A stretch of 64,000 nucleotides of DNA from Anaerobiospirillum sp. GTDB lineage: Bacteria > Pseudomonadota > Gammaproteobacteria > Enterobacterales > Succinivibrionaceae. Within the stretch, counting starts at the first letter, position 1. Each line of letters starts with the position of its first letter. The DNA lies in the NCBI GenBank assembly GCA_029258325.1, contig JARHZF010000187.1:1-64000 (forward strand). The letters are read 5' to 3'. Below, one piece after another: positions 19,821-29,036 of the stretch. The notes beneath the pieces were generated by a model. The model saw nothing but the letters and a program-made list of their open reading frames with translations, was not told the origin of the DNA and searched no databases. Position numbers and translations under genes: made by a program.

Positions 19821-20372
19821 ATGGCTTTTGAAACTTGTTATGGTGAAATACCTAATAAAACTTTTGATAAATTATCAAAGATAAAATTAGTTGTTTTTGA
19901 TGTTGATGGCACCTTAACTGATAGTGGCATTTATTATGATAATAATGGTAATGAACTTAAAAAATTTAGCACTAAAGATGGCATGGGCATAGCTAACTTT
20001 AATAAATGTGGACTTATAAGTGCAGTTATCACAGGTCGTAAATCTACCATTGTAGAAAAAAGAATGTCAGAACTTGGCTGTAAATATATAGTACAAGGTG
20101 TTAGTGATAAAATAGAAGTTCTAAATGAAATTTTAGAAAAAGAAGGACTTGATTTTAACCATATAGGTTATATTGGTGATGATATAAATGATGCAAAAGC
20201 TATGGATGAAGTATTATTCTCTTGTTGTCCTAAAGATGCACATATATCTATATTAAATCGTGTCCACTATATATCAAACTATAATGGTGGTTTTGGTGCT
20301 TGCCGTGAATTTTGTGACCTTATCTTAATGGCACAAAAAAAACTATCTTTAGATGGTGCTTATCTACTTTAA
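19821..20372 (+). CDS. kdsC: Kdo-8-phosphate phosphatase
   Basis: It dephosphorylates Kdo 8-phosphate in the Kdo pathway. The HAD-type active site is DVDGTLTDSGIYY (about 26-38) with the nucleophile and acid Asp pair. Further motifs are VITGRKS and IGYIGDDINDAKAM. The 183 residues match E. coli KdsC (188). It directly abuts kdsD and is followed by lptC after 13 bp. Confidence 0.97.
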   Translation: MAFETCYGEIPNKTFDKLSKIKLVVFDVDGTLTDSGIYYDNNGNELKKFSTKDGMGIANFNKCGLISAVITGRKSTIVEKRMSELGCKYIVQGVSDKIEVLNEILEKEGLDFNHIGYIGDDINDAKAMDEVLFSCCPKDAHISILNRVHYISNYNGGFGACREFCDLILMAQKKLSLDGAYLL

Positions 20373-20385
20373 TAAAGGTCTTTAA

Positions 20386-20955
20386 ATGAGTACAACACTA
20401 CGTTCTCTAATTATTTCTATACTCTTAGTAATAATTACTGCTATTATCTTTAGATTATCTAATGAAAAAACTGATGTAGATAGTAGTGTTTTAAAAAACT
20501 ATCCTGCTTTTATATCTGAAGATTTTAAAACAAAAATATATGATAAAGATGGTTTTTTACATATGACTTTTGCTGCAGAAAAAGCATCTTATTTTAGACA
20601 AGATGATTTATTTTATGTAGATAAAGCATCTTTAAATTATTTTGAAAAAGTAGATGATAAATTACGTAGCTATCAATTAAAAGCAAATAGCTTTATTGCA
20701 AAACCAGATAGCTATGTAGATCTAAAAGGTGATATTCAAATTTTTCCAAACTTTAATGATAGCTTTTTAGACAAAATAACAGCAACATCTCTTTTTTATG
20801 ATCTAAAAAAACAAGAGATTACATCTAAAGAGCAAGTTTATATAAATGGTAAAAATTTTGAAAATAGTGGTTATAATTTAGATATTAATCTAAAGAATAA
20901 GACAATTGTTATCTCAGGAGAGCCTCATGCGACTTTTTATCCAACTGCTAATTAG
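20386..20955 (+). CDS. lptC: LPS export protein LptC
   Basis: LptC is the bitopic inner-membrane clamp between LptB2FG and the LptA bridge. One N-terminal membrane helix (LIISILLVIITAIIF) is followed by a periplasmic beta-jellyroll (about 40-180). The 189 residues match E. coli LptC (191). Its 3' end overlaps lptA by 29 bp. Confidence 0.93.
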   Translation: MSTTLRSLIISILLVIITAIIFRLSNEKTDVDSSVLKNYPAFISEDFKTKIYDKDGFLHMTFAAEKASYFRQDDLFYVDKASLNYFEKVDDKLRSYQLKANSFIAKPDSYVDLKGDIQIFPNFNDSFLDKITATSLFYDLKKQEITSKEQVYINGKNFENSGYNLDINLKNKTIVISGEPHATFYPTAN

Positions 20956-21427
20956 TAGTGGAATTTTACTTACTTTAAATGCTCATGCTTTAAAAAGTGA
21001 TTTTTCAAAAGCTATAAATGTAGTCTCAAATGAACAAATAGCAGAGCTTAGTAATAATAAGGTTACTTTCTTAGGTAATGTAGAAGTAACTCAAGGTTCT
21101 ATAACTATAAAAGCAGATAAAATTGAGATAAAAAGAGGTAACGATAATAAGCTTGATTATATAAGTGCTTATGGATCACCTGTATCCTTTCAACAAACTT
21201 TAGATAATGGTAAACCTATACATACAAAATCTAGCACTCTTCAATATAAACCAAAAGAAAATTTAATTGTTCTTACAGGTAGAGCATCTATTTGGCAAGG
21301 TGAATCTAAAATGAGTGGTGAGAGAATAGAGTATAATACTCTAACTCAAACTATGAGAGCTAATGATAAACAATCAAAAGGTGGTAGAGTATCATCAACC
21401 TTTATTCCTTCTGAATTAAAAGAGTAA
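20927..21427 (+). CDS. lptA: Periplasmic LPS bridge protein LptA
   Basis: LptA polymerises across the periplasm to carry LPS to LptDE. I choose the ATG at 20927 (166 residues), preceded by AGGAG at a good distance, because it starts a signal peptide [21 protein letters not shown]; the longer frame from 20906 lacks one. The mature OstA-type domain includes [25 protein letters not shown]. Next is lptB after 10 bp. Confidence 0.94.
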   Translation: MRLFIQLLISSGILLTLNAHALKSDFSKAINVVSNEQIAELSNNKVTFLGNVEVTQGSITIKADKIEIKRGNDNKLDYISAYGSPVSFQQTLDNGKPIHTKSSTLQYKPKENLIVLTGRASIWQGESKMSGERIEYNTLTQTMRANDKQSKGGRVSSTFIPSELKE

Positions 21428-21437
21428 AAATAACTAT

Positions 21438-22163
21438 ATGAGCATACTTCAAGCATCAAACTTAAAGAAATCATATAAGTCACGTGTAGTAGTGAAAGAT
21501 GTATCCTTATCTGTTGAAAGTGGTACTATTGTAGGCTTACTTGGACCAAATGGTGCAGGTAAAACTACTTCTTTTTATATGATAGTAGGTCTTATTTCTG
21601 CAGATAATGGTTCTGTAAAAATAAATGATGTCGATATGACACATATGCAAATACATGAACGTTCAAAGTATGGCTTAGGTTATTTAACACAAGAAAACTC
21701 CATCTTCCGTAAACTTACAGTAGAAGAAAATATTTTAGGCGTTACTGAATTAATTCCAGGCTTATCTAAAGAAGAAAGAATGCAAAGAACAAATGAACTT
21801 CTTGAAGAGTTTTGCATTACTAAAATTAGACATAGCCTAGGTCAGGCTCTTTCAGGTGGCGAAAGACGCAGAGTAGAAATAGCAAGAGCACTTGCTGCTA
21901 ATCCAAAGTTTATCTTATTAGATGAACCTTTTGCAGGTGTTGATCCTATTTCTGTATCTGATATTAAAAATATTATTATTCAACTTAAAAATAAAGGCAT
22001 TGGTATTTTAATTACCGATCATAATGTTAGAGAGACTTTAGATGTATGTGAAAAAGCTTATATAGTAAGTGAAGGTACTATTATTGCAAAAGGAACTGCA
22101 AATGAAGTACTTGCAAATGAAAATGTAATTAAATCATATTTGGGTAATAATTTTTCGCTTTAG
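21438..22163 (+). CDS. lptB: LPS export ABC ATPase LptB
   Basis: LptB is the cytoplasmic ATPase of LptB2FGC, which extracts LPS from the inner membrane. Walker A is [14 protein letters not shown], the signature is [15 protein letters not shown], and Walker B is [13 protein letters not shown]. The 241 residues are identical in length to E. coli LptB. It lies between lptA and rpoN in the conserved order. Confidence 0.98.
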   Translation: MSILQASNLKKSYKSRVVVKDVSLSVESGTIVGLLGPNGAGKTTSFYMIVGLISADNGSVKINDVDMTHMQIHERSKYGLGYLTQENSIFRKLTVEENILGVTELIPGLSKEERMQRTNELLEEFCITKIRHSLGQALSGGERRRVEIARALAANPKFILLDEPFAGVDPISVSDIKNIIIQLKNKGIGILITDHNVRETLDVCEKAYIVSEGTIIAKGTANEVLANENVIKSYLGNNFSL

Positions 22164-22186
22164 AATATAACTGGTTAATTATATAT

Positions 22187-23731
22187 ATGGCTATTAAACA
22201 TACTTTACAACTTAGACAGGCACAGACTTTAGCTCTAACCCCTCAACTGCAACAAGCTATAAGAATGTTGCAACTATCAACTTTAGAGTTAAGAGAAGAA
22301 ATTCAACAAGCTCTAGATTCAAATCCTTTTTTAGAAGTAAATGAAGAAGTTGAAAATCCTCAAGAAAAATCATTAGAGGAATTTACTAAAGAAGAATCTA
22401 GTGCAAGTGATGATTTTAACCCTTTTGATAATGACTCTTCTATAAATGTAGCTGATGCCTCTTTATCAAATGAAATAAGCCTTAATGAAGATGGTGATAT
22501 AAAATCAGATCTAAGTAATCTTGAGCATAATGAAGTTAAAGATAGTTATGAAAGTTTATCTGATAACTATACACAAAATAGTAGATCATCTAAAGCACTT
22601 AGCATAGATGATGACTCTATTTATGAAGGACATACTCAAGAGACTTTACACGATCATTTAATGTTGCAATTAGAGTGCTCTCCTCTTACTGGTTGCGATA
22701 AAGAAATAGCTATTACTATTATTGATGCTATTAATGATTCAGGTTATCTCACAGAAAGTCTTGAATCTATTCTAGATGTTGTACAAAGAAAGTATGAAGA
22801 TTGTACTATTGAAGATGTTAATATTGTACTTAAAGTAATTCAACATTACGATCCTTTTGGTGTAGGATCTCGCAACATTCAAGAATTTTTACTATTACAA
22901 TTAAAAGAACTGCCAAATAGTAATATTTATAAGAAAAATGCTATTCGTATTATAGAAGAGTTTTTACCCCTTTTAACAAATAGAGATTTTAGACAACTTT
23001 GTCAAAAATTAACTGTAAGAGAAAGTGCTTTAAAAGAAATTATTGCAACTATTACAAGATTAAAACCTCGTCCTGAAATAACTATTGTTAAAGAGAAGTC
23101 TGACTTCATTATTCCTGATGTAATTGCAGTTAAAAATGAAGATGGAACTTATAGAGCTGAATTAAATCCAAGTGCTATTCCTGCAATTAGAGTTAATGAA
23201 CAATATAAACAATTGATGGTTCATGCTAAAAAAAGTGAAGATGTTCAATATTTTAAATCTAATTTGCAAGAGGCTAATTGGTTTTTACAAAGTATTAATA
23301 AAAGAAATGAAACCCTACTTAAAGTTGCAAACTGTATCTTAGAACAACAGCAAGACTTTATGGATAAAGGTGAAAGTGCTATGCAGGCTATGGTTTTAAA
23401 TGATGTAGCTTCACGTATTGAAATGCATGAATCAACTATATCAAGAATAACCACAGAAAAGTATATATATACTCCTCGTGGCACCTTTGAGCTTAAATAT
23501 TTCTTTTCATCTCATGTTAATACAGATGATGGTAATACAGCATCAGCTACAGCTATTAGATCTTATATAAAAGACTTGATTGCAAAAGAAAATCCAAGAA
23601 AACCTCTGTCTGACAATAAAATTGCAGAAGAATTACAAAATAGAGGCATTATGGTAGCAAGACGTACTATTGCAAAATATCGTGAAAGTATTGGTATTGC
23701 ATCATCAAGTCAAAGAAAAAGATTGATCTAA
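22187..23731 (+). CDS. rpoN: RNA polymerase sigma-54 factor
   Basis: RpoN directs polymerase to -24/-12 promoters that need AAA+ activators. Region I is glutamine- and leucine-rich (LRQAQTLALTPQLQQAIRMLQLSTLEL), followed by an acidic linker (about 60-150), the core-binding domain, and the C-terminal RpoN box near ARRTIAKYRESIGI. The 514 residues are usual. I found no -24/-12 promoter in the window. It sits in the conserved lptB-rpoN-hpf-ptsN-rapZ order. Confidence 0.98.
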   Translation: MAIKHTLQLRQAQTLALTPQLQQAIRMLQLSTLELREEIQQALDSNPFLEVNEEVENPQEKSLEEFTKEESSASDDFNPFDNDSSINVADASLSNEISLNEDGDIKSDLSNLEHNEVKDSYESLSDNYTQNSRSSKALSIDDDSIYEGHTQETLHDHLMLQLECSPLTGCDKEIAITIIDAINDSGYLTESLESILDVVQRKYEDCTIEDVNIVLKVIQHYDPFGVGSRNIQEFLLLQLKELPNSNIYKKNAIRIIEEFLPLLTNRDFRQLCQKLTVRESALKEIIATITRLKPRPEITIVKEKSDFIIPDVIAVKNEDGTYRAELNPSAIPAIRVNEQYKQLMVHAKKSEDVQYFKSNLQEANWFLQSINKRNETLLKVANCILEQQQDFMDKGESAMQAMVLNDVASRIEMHESTISRITTEKYIYTPRGTFELKYFFSSHVNTDDGNTASATAIRSYIKDLIAKENPRKPLSDNKIAEELQNRGIMVARRTIAKYRESIGIASSSQRKRLI

Positions 23732-23889
23732 ATAGGAAAAATTTAGCTTTTTTGCATATATGTTTGTAAAATGTGATTTAGTTAAAATTTTTATCCTTTA
23801 TTTTCTAAAAAAAAGACCTATTATATAAATATATAGAGTTTTTAAATTAATCAAATCATCCAAAGTAGATTTGGATTAAGGATCGAAAT

Positions 23890-24177
23890 ATGCAAATTAC
23901 TATTCAAGGTATCGGCGTAAAGGTAACAGATGCTCTAAATGACTATGTCAATGATAAATTTAAAAAATTAGAGAAAAAAGGTGATTTTATTACATCTATT
24001 GCTGTAACTCTTGCTGTTGAAAAACTTGACCAAACTGCAAAAGCAGATATTGCTGTAACAGGTGATAATCTACATGCAGAAGCAACAAGTGATAGTATGT
24101 ATGCAGCTATCGATGCCTTAATTGACAAAGTTGATCGTCAGGTTGTTAAGCATAAAGAAAAATTAAAGCAAGAATAA
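23890..24177 (+). CDS. hpf: Ribosome hibernation-promoting factor, short form
   Basis: Short HPF binds the 30S decoding site in stationary phase and, with RMF, helps form 100S ribosome dimers. The 95-residue sequence has the family's start MQITIQGIGVKVTDALNDYV and the lysine-rich end DRQVVKHKEKLKQE. It lies 158 bp after rpoN, in an AT-rich gap that probably carries its own promoter, and ends at a strong terminator. Confidence 0.95.
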   Translation: MQITIQGIGVKVTDALNDYVNDKFKKLEKKGDFITSIAVTLAVEKLDQTAKADIAVTGDNLHAEATSDSMYAAIDALIDKVDRQVVKHKEKLKQE

Positions 24178-24221
24178 GCCATATTTAGCTCTCCTTGTAT
24201 AATGAAAGAAAAACCAATAAG

Positions 24222-24253
24222 ATAGCACCTATTTTTATAGGTGCTATTTTTTT
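24222..24253 (+). terminator. Rho-independent terminator after hpf
   Basis: A perfect 11-bp stem ATAGCACCTAT/ATAGGTGCTAT with a 4-base loop is followed by seven Ts. Confidence 0.93.
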
Positions 24254-24437
24254 ATAACAATAAATGAAAGTGTCTCTATTACAAATATTTCTTATTGTTT
24301 TATTAATAAAAAAAACATAGTTCTTTCTTATGTATAAACAACACAATCTCACATGAACTACTTTAGTTTATAAAATAAAACTTTTAATGTTTTATTAATA
24401 TGCTTATATTATAATTTCATGTAAAAGGAATTATGAT

Positions 24438-24944
24438 ATGCAAACTGATTTTGAAAATTTACCTACAACAATAATACTAGCACCTATAGTATGCTTTTCC
24501 AAAAAAAGATTATTTGAAGAAGTAGCAGAATGTGCCTCTCATATAGTTAATGGAAATACAAATGTTGTAATACAAGCTCTTAATGATAGAGAAAAATTAG
24601 GTTCTACTGTTTTTGCAAAAGGCATAGCCCTCCCTCATGCACTTCTACCTAATGCTAAAAAATCATTTGCAATTTTATCTTTATTAGATGAACCTATCCC
24701 TTTTTATACTATTGATACTAATGCTAACTCTATAGACATAGCCTATAGTTTCTTCTTAAGTAAAAATGATAATTATGAAGAAATGCAAAATAAACTTATA
24801 AAGATATGTGATATCTTTAGTAATAGTGCTTTATTAACCTCCTTGAGATTATCTCGCTATGATGAAAATAAGATCTATAACATATTAAAAAAAGTAGATC
24901 TTCTTTTATCTGATGATCATAAAGAAGAACATATTGAAGAATAA
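24438..24944 (+). CDS. ptsN: Nitrogen-PTS regulatory protein EIIA-Ntr
   Basis: EIIA-Ntr is a regulator that is phosphorylated on one His by the PtsP-NPr chain and controls potassium and nitrogen functions. His67 in KGIALPHALL is the expected phospho-acceptor. The 168 residues match the family (163 in E. coli). It follows a terminator and a 184-bp gap, and is tightly linked to rapZ (12-bp spacing). The usual third gene, ptsO (NPr), is not found after rapZ. Confidence 0.92.
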   Translation: MQTDFENLPTTIILAPIVCFSKKRLFEEVAECASHIVNGNTNVVIQALNDREKLGSTVFAKGIALPHALLPNAKKSFAILSLLDEPIPFYTIDTNANSIDIAYSFFLSKNDNYEEMQNKLIKICDIFSNSALLTSLRLSRYDENKIYNILKKVDLLLSDDHKEEHIEE

Positions 24945-24956
24945 TAAGGTTTTCTT

Positions 24957-25826
24957 ATGGATAATATGATTGATTTAGTAATAATTTCTGGAAGATCAGG
25001 ATCTGGTAAATCTGTAGCCCTTCGTGTCCTTGAAGATTTAGGTTATTATTGTATAGATAATCTTCCTGTTGTTTTCTTAGCTCAATTAGTAAAAATAGCT
25101 AAAGATAATTATCCAAAACTTGCTGTATCTATTGATATTAGAAATATGCCAACAAATACAGAAAGTTTAGAAAAAGATTATTTCTTTTTAAAAGAAACAT
25201 CAAATTTAAAAACTACTTCAATCTATATTGATGCAGATGATCAAGTTTTAATTAAAAGATATTTAGAAACAAGACGTCTTCATCCTTTATCACGCAAAAA
25301 TCTATCTTTAGATAAAGCTATTGTGACAGAGACTAGAATGTTAGAGTCTATTAGATCTTTAGCTGATATAAGAGTAGATACTTCAAATATGTCTATACAT
25401 CAGTTATCAAACTTTATTACTAACTCTATATTAGGACATCCTGAAAAGAAATTACTTATAGTTTTTGAGTCATTTGGTTTTAAAAATGGTATAGCAAAAG
25501 ATGCTGATTTTGTATTTGACTCTCGTTTCCTACCAAATCCATATTGGGAAGTAAATTTAAGAAAATATACAGGACTTGATCAATGTGTTATAGACTTCTT
25601 TAAAAAATATAAAGAAGTAGATGAATATGTAGATCAAATAGATAATTTACTTATGTCACATCTACCTACTATAGAAAAGAGCAATAGAAGTTATTTAACA
25701 GTTGCTATAGGTTGTACAGGTGGTTGTCATAGAAGTGTTTATATAGCACAATCCTTACATAATAGATTTAATAGTAGAAATATAGTAACGCAGGTTAGAC
25801 ATTGTACTTTAGAGGGTATCTTATAG
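24957..25826 (+). CDS. rapZ: RNase adapter protein RapZ
   Basis: RapZ is an adapter that brings the GlmZ small RNA to RNase E and senses glucosamine 6-phosphate. The N-terminal Walker A GRSGSGKS is at residues 12-19. The C-terminal domain has the family motifs FVFDSRFLPNPYW and AIGCTGGCHRSV. The 289 residues match E. coli (284). It follows ptsN by 12 bp. About 100 bp further on lies the operon's terminator, with no ptsO. Confidence 0.97.
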   Translation: MDNMIDLVIISGRSGSGKSVALRVLEDLGYYCIDNLPVVFLAQLVKIAKDNYPKLAVSIDIRNMPTNTESLEKDYFFLKETSNLKTTSIYIDADDQVLIKRYLETRRLHPLSRKNLSLDKAIVTETRMLESIRSLADIRVDTSNMSIHQLSNFITNSILGHPEKKLLIVFESFGFKNGIAKDADFVFDSRFLPNPYWEVNLRKYTGLDQCVIDFFKKYKEVDEYVDQIDNLLMSHLPTIEKSNRSYLTVAIGCTGGCHRSVYIAQSLHNRFNSRNIVTQVRHCTLEGIL

Positions 25827-25923
25827 TAAAAAACATGAATTACATATTGATTTTTATAATATTTATTAAATAATTAATCTTTGTAATCCTTGTATTTTAT
25901 TGTGATATCACACTTAAAAAATA

Positions 25924-25958
25924 AAAAAATGGCTCCTAGAAATATGGGCTATTTTTTT
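25924..25958. terminator. Terminator downstream of rapZ
   Basis: The 12-bp stem AAAAAATGGCTC/GGGCTATTTTTT (two G-T pairs) around a 10-base loop is followed by Ts. The rest of the 368-bp gap (25827-26194) is AT-rich with no ORF; TATATT near 26155 may be the -10 box of the next gene. Confidence 0.8.
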
Positions 25959-26194
25959 ATTGATACATACATAAATGATAAAAATATTCTTTTTACTTAA
26001 ATTTTACCTAAATTAAACACAGATAAAATGCAGTTTATTATTTTTATAATCACTAATAACAACCAAAATATATTTATATAAATAAACGTTTATTTAATAT
26101 AACTTAATTTTAAAATTCATTAATTTCCCCTAAGTTTACAATAATTAAAAAGTGTGTATATTATAAAAGCCTTTTTTAATGTGGAGTTCTTTTT

Positions 26195-27838
26195 ATGAAA
26201 GATGTCTTTTATAAATTTTTAAATAAAAGTTATCATTTTCTATATGTAATTATTGCCCTCTCTCTTGTCTTTTTTACAATTTATAATCAAAGCTTTATAA
26301 AACATATTTATAATATTTTAAAAGATGATGATGTAGGTATTTTATTTAAAGTATTAGCACCATTTGCTTTATTTACATTATCTACATGTATCTATCTACT
26401 TCTCTTTTCATATAAATATCTACTCAAACCTTTTTTTATATCTTTGTTCTTAATAGGATCTATAACCTTATACATGAGCCTAAATTATGGTGTTATCTTT
26501 GATACATCCATGATTAAAAATGTATTTGAGACAAATACACATGAGGCTTTTTCTTATCTTTCTTTAAAACTAGTTATATATTTTATAGGACTAGGTGTTA
26601 TTCCATCACTTATACTTTATAAAGTAAAAATATACTATCCAAAATTTATAAAAAGTAATATTCAAAGATTACTTGCTCTAATATTTTTCTTTATTTTAAC
26701 TATAGCTATAGTTATAACTTATTATCAGCAATTTTCTTTTATAGGGCGAAAAAATAACACCTTATTAAAAGAAATTATGCCTTTTTCCTATCTTGTATCT
26801 ACAACAAAATATATTAATGAAAAATATCTAACTAAACCTCTTGAATATCAATATCAAGGTTTAGATGCAAAAGAAATAGAAACAACAACAAAAAGAAAAC
26901 TTACCTTTGTCATATTAGGAGAAACTGCTCGTGGTGATCATATGGCATATAATGGTTATGAAAGAGATACTAATTTCTATACTAAAAATTTAAATCTAAT
27001 CTCTTTTAAAAATGTACTTTCTTGTGCTACAGCTACAGCTCAAAGTGTTCCTTGCATGTTTACAAACTTAAATAAAGAAAACTTTTCAAATAGAAAAGCA
27101 AGCTTTCAAGATAATGTATTTGATATTATGCAAAGAGCTAAAGTAAATACTGCTTGGTTTGATAATGATGGTGGCTGTAAAGGTATGTGTGACAGAATAA
27201 AAAATACTGTAAATATAGCCCCTAATTCATCTAAAACAAAATGTAATGGTGATAGCTGTTTTGATAGTATTTTAATTGATTATGCTCAAAACTTTTTAGA
27301 AAGTATAAAGGATACAAAAGAAGATAATATTGCAGTATTTCATTTAATAGGATCACATGGTCCTCGTTATTTTGAACGTTATCCAGAAAAATTTGCTAAG
27401 TTTTTACCTGAGTGCAGACGTGCTGATGTTGAAAACTGCAATCTTAATTCTTTAATTAATACTTATGATAATACCATACTATATACAGACTATATTCTCT
27501 CTGAGTTTATAAAACTTTTAAAAACAAAAGAGGATGAATATGTAGTCTCTTTAATCTATATATCTGATCATGGTGAATCATTAGGTAAAAATGGTATGTT
27601 TTTACATGGAACACCTTATTCTATAGCACCTATAGGACAAAAACATGTACCATTTATGCTTTATTTAGGTAAAGATACTCCACAAGAATTAAAAATTGAC
27701 AGAGCATGTCTTGAAAAGAAAATTAATGAAAAGCTTACACATGACAATCTCTTTCACTCTTTATTATCTTTAATGCAAATAGATACAAAAGAATATAATA
27801 AAGATTTAGATATCTTTACATCATGTAAGTTAAAGTAA
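26195..27838 (+). CDS. Lipid A phosphoethanolamine transferase (EptA-like)
   Basis: It transfers phosphoethanolamine from phosphatidylethanolamine to lipid A, lowering negative charge and giving polymyxin tolerance in known relatives. Five N-terminal membrane helices (about 1-175) precede a periplasmic sulfatase-fold domain. LGETARGDHMAYNGYERDT holds the first metal ligand, and CATATAQSVPCMF the threonine nucleophile. SDHGESLGKNGMFLHG is also a family motif, and several cysteine pairs fit disulfides. The 547 residues match EptA/MCR. EptA cannot be told from EptB or PmrC here. The gene stands alone. Confidence 0.9.
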   Translation: MKDVFYKFLNKSYHFLYVIIALSLVFFTIYNQSFIKHIYNILKDDDVGILFKVLAPFALFTLSTCIYLLLFSYKYLLKPFFISLFLIGSITLYMSLNYGVIFDTSMIKNVFETNTHEAFSYLSLKLVIYFIGLGVIPSLILYKVKIYYPKFIKSNIQRLLALIFFFILTIAIVITYYQQFSFIGRKNNTLLKEIMPFSYLVSTTKYINEKYLTKPLEYQYQGLDAKEIETTTKRKLTFVILGETARGDHMAYNGYERDTNFYTKNLNLISFKNVLSCATATAQSVPCMFTNLNKENFSNRKASFQDNVFDIMQRAKVNTAWFDNDGGCKGMCDRIKNTVNIAPNSSKTKCNGDSCFDSILIDYAQNFLESIKDTKEDNIAVFHLIGSHGPRYFERYPEKFAKFLPECRRADVENCNLNSLINTYDNTILYTDYILSEFIKLLKTKEDEYVVSLIYISDHGESLGKNGMFLHGTPYSIAPIGQKHVPFMLYLGKDTPQELKIDRACLEKKINEKLTHDNLFHSLLSLMQIDTKEYNKDLDIFTSCKLK

Positions 27839-27844
27839 AGAATA

Positions 27845-27896
27845 AAAACCTCTTTTATATAAAAATGTTTAGACTTTTTATTTTAGAAGAGGTTTT
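27845..27896 (+). terminator. Possible terminator after the phosphoethanolamine transferase
   Basis: A 10-bp stem AAAACCTCTT/AAGAGGTTTT with a 32-base loop starts 6 bases after the stop codon. The loop is long and the T run short, so efficiency is uncertain. The 200 bp after it show no ORF or repeat. Confidence 0.55.
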
Positions 27897-28100
27897 ATAC
27901 ATTTTTATAAAAATGTATGTTTAAACTCTTTTATATTTTTGCTCTTTTTATGTATATTTGTAAAAATATGCTATTTATAAGGTAAATAGTGCATTAATTT
28001 AGTGATAGAGATCCTAATATAATAAATTTCATAATTTAATCATTGCTATAAATATATAGTTATATATACTATACACACTATATCTTTTATCTTCGTATAT

Positions 28101-28128
28101 GCCCTTTCTACTATGTTGTAGAAAGGGC
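28101..28128. terminator. Strong hairpin 3' of rpoH
   Basis: A perfect 11-bp stem GCCCTTTCTAC/GTAGAAAGGGC with a 6-base loop begins 16 bases past the rpoH stop. There is no T run on either side. It may be a 3' stability element or a Rho-assisted end rather than a classic intrinsic terminator. Confidence 0.55.
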
Positions 28129-28144
28129 TACTACTTTCTATAAA

Positions 28145-29017
28145 TTAAGATCCTTTTAAAACAAAATCTTTTATTTTAGCTAAAGCTAAATTCTCTAATT
28201 GTCTTACTCTTTCAATAGATACATTATATTTTTTAGCAAGATCTTGTAATGTTGCCTTATTATCTTTAAGCCAACGTTCTTCTATAATATGACGTGATCT
28301 TTCATCAAGACAATCTAAAGCTTGTTTTAATTTTGATAATTCAAAGTTTTGTGACTCTAAAATCTCTATATTTTTTGCAAAATTAGAGTTTTCGTCTTCT
28401 AAATAAGTATTAGGTGATACAACAACAGGCATATATCTATCATTGTTTGTATCATCATCTTCTATATTAAAACCAACATCAGTTCCTGATAAACGTGACT
28501 CCATTTCAGCTACATCTGAAATATCAACACCAAGATTATCAGCTACATCTTTCATTTCTTTTTGTGTAAACCAACCAACACGCTTTTTGCTTTTTCTTAG
28601 ATTAAAAAATAGCTTTCTTTGGGCTTTAGTTGTAGCTATTTTAACCATACGCCAATTTTTAATTACATAATCATGAATTTCAGCTTTAATCCAATGCACA
28701 GCAAAAGGTGCAAGGCGACTTCCTACATCTGGATCAAAGTGCTTTACAGCCTTCATAAGACCTATATTACCCTCTTGAATAAGATCAGATAAAGGCAGTC
28801 CATAACCTAAATAACTTCTTGCTATACTTACAACTAAACGTAAATGAGATAAAACTAACTTTCTTGCAGCTTCAATATCATTATAATCACGCAATCTTTT
28901 AGCTAAAGCAATTTCATCATCTTCTTCAAGCACTGGTAATTTATTAACAACTTTCATATAGCTATCAATATCACCAATAGGAGCTAAAGCTAATGATGAG
29001 GATAGATTTGAATCCAT
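28145..29017 (-). CDS. rpoH: Heat-shock sigma factor RpoH (sigma-32)
   Basis: RpoH directs transcription of chaperone and protease genes. Region 2 (LVLSHLRLVVSIARSYLGYGLPLSDLIQEGNIGLMKAVKHFDP), the RpoH box (QRKLFFNLRK) and region 4.2 (TLQDLAKKYNVSIERVRQLE) are present in 290 residues. AGAAGA precedes the ATG. It lies 19 bp after cydC with no terminator between, so it could be read through from cydABXDC. In E. coli rpoH follows ftsYEX instead. Confidence 0.97.
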   Translation of the reverse strand: MDSNLSSSLALAPIGDIDSYMKVVNKLPVLEEDDEIALAKRLRDYNDIEAARKLVLSHLRLVVSIARSYLGYGLPLSDLIQEGNIGLMKAVKHFDPDVGSRLAPFAVHWIKAEIHDYVIKNWRMVKIATTKAQRKLFFNLRKSKKRVGWFTQKEMKDVADNLGVDISDVAEMESRLSGTDVGFNIEDDDTNNDRYMPVVVSPNTYLEDENSNFAKNIEILESQNFELSKLKQALDCLDERSRHIIEERWLKDNKATLQDLAKKYNVSIERVRQLENLALAKIKDFVLKGS

Positions 29018-29036
29018 TTATTTATATCTTCTTTTC

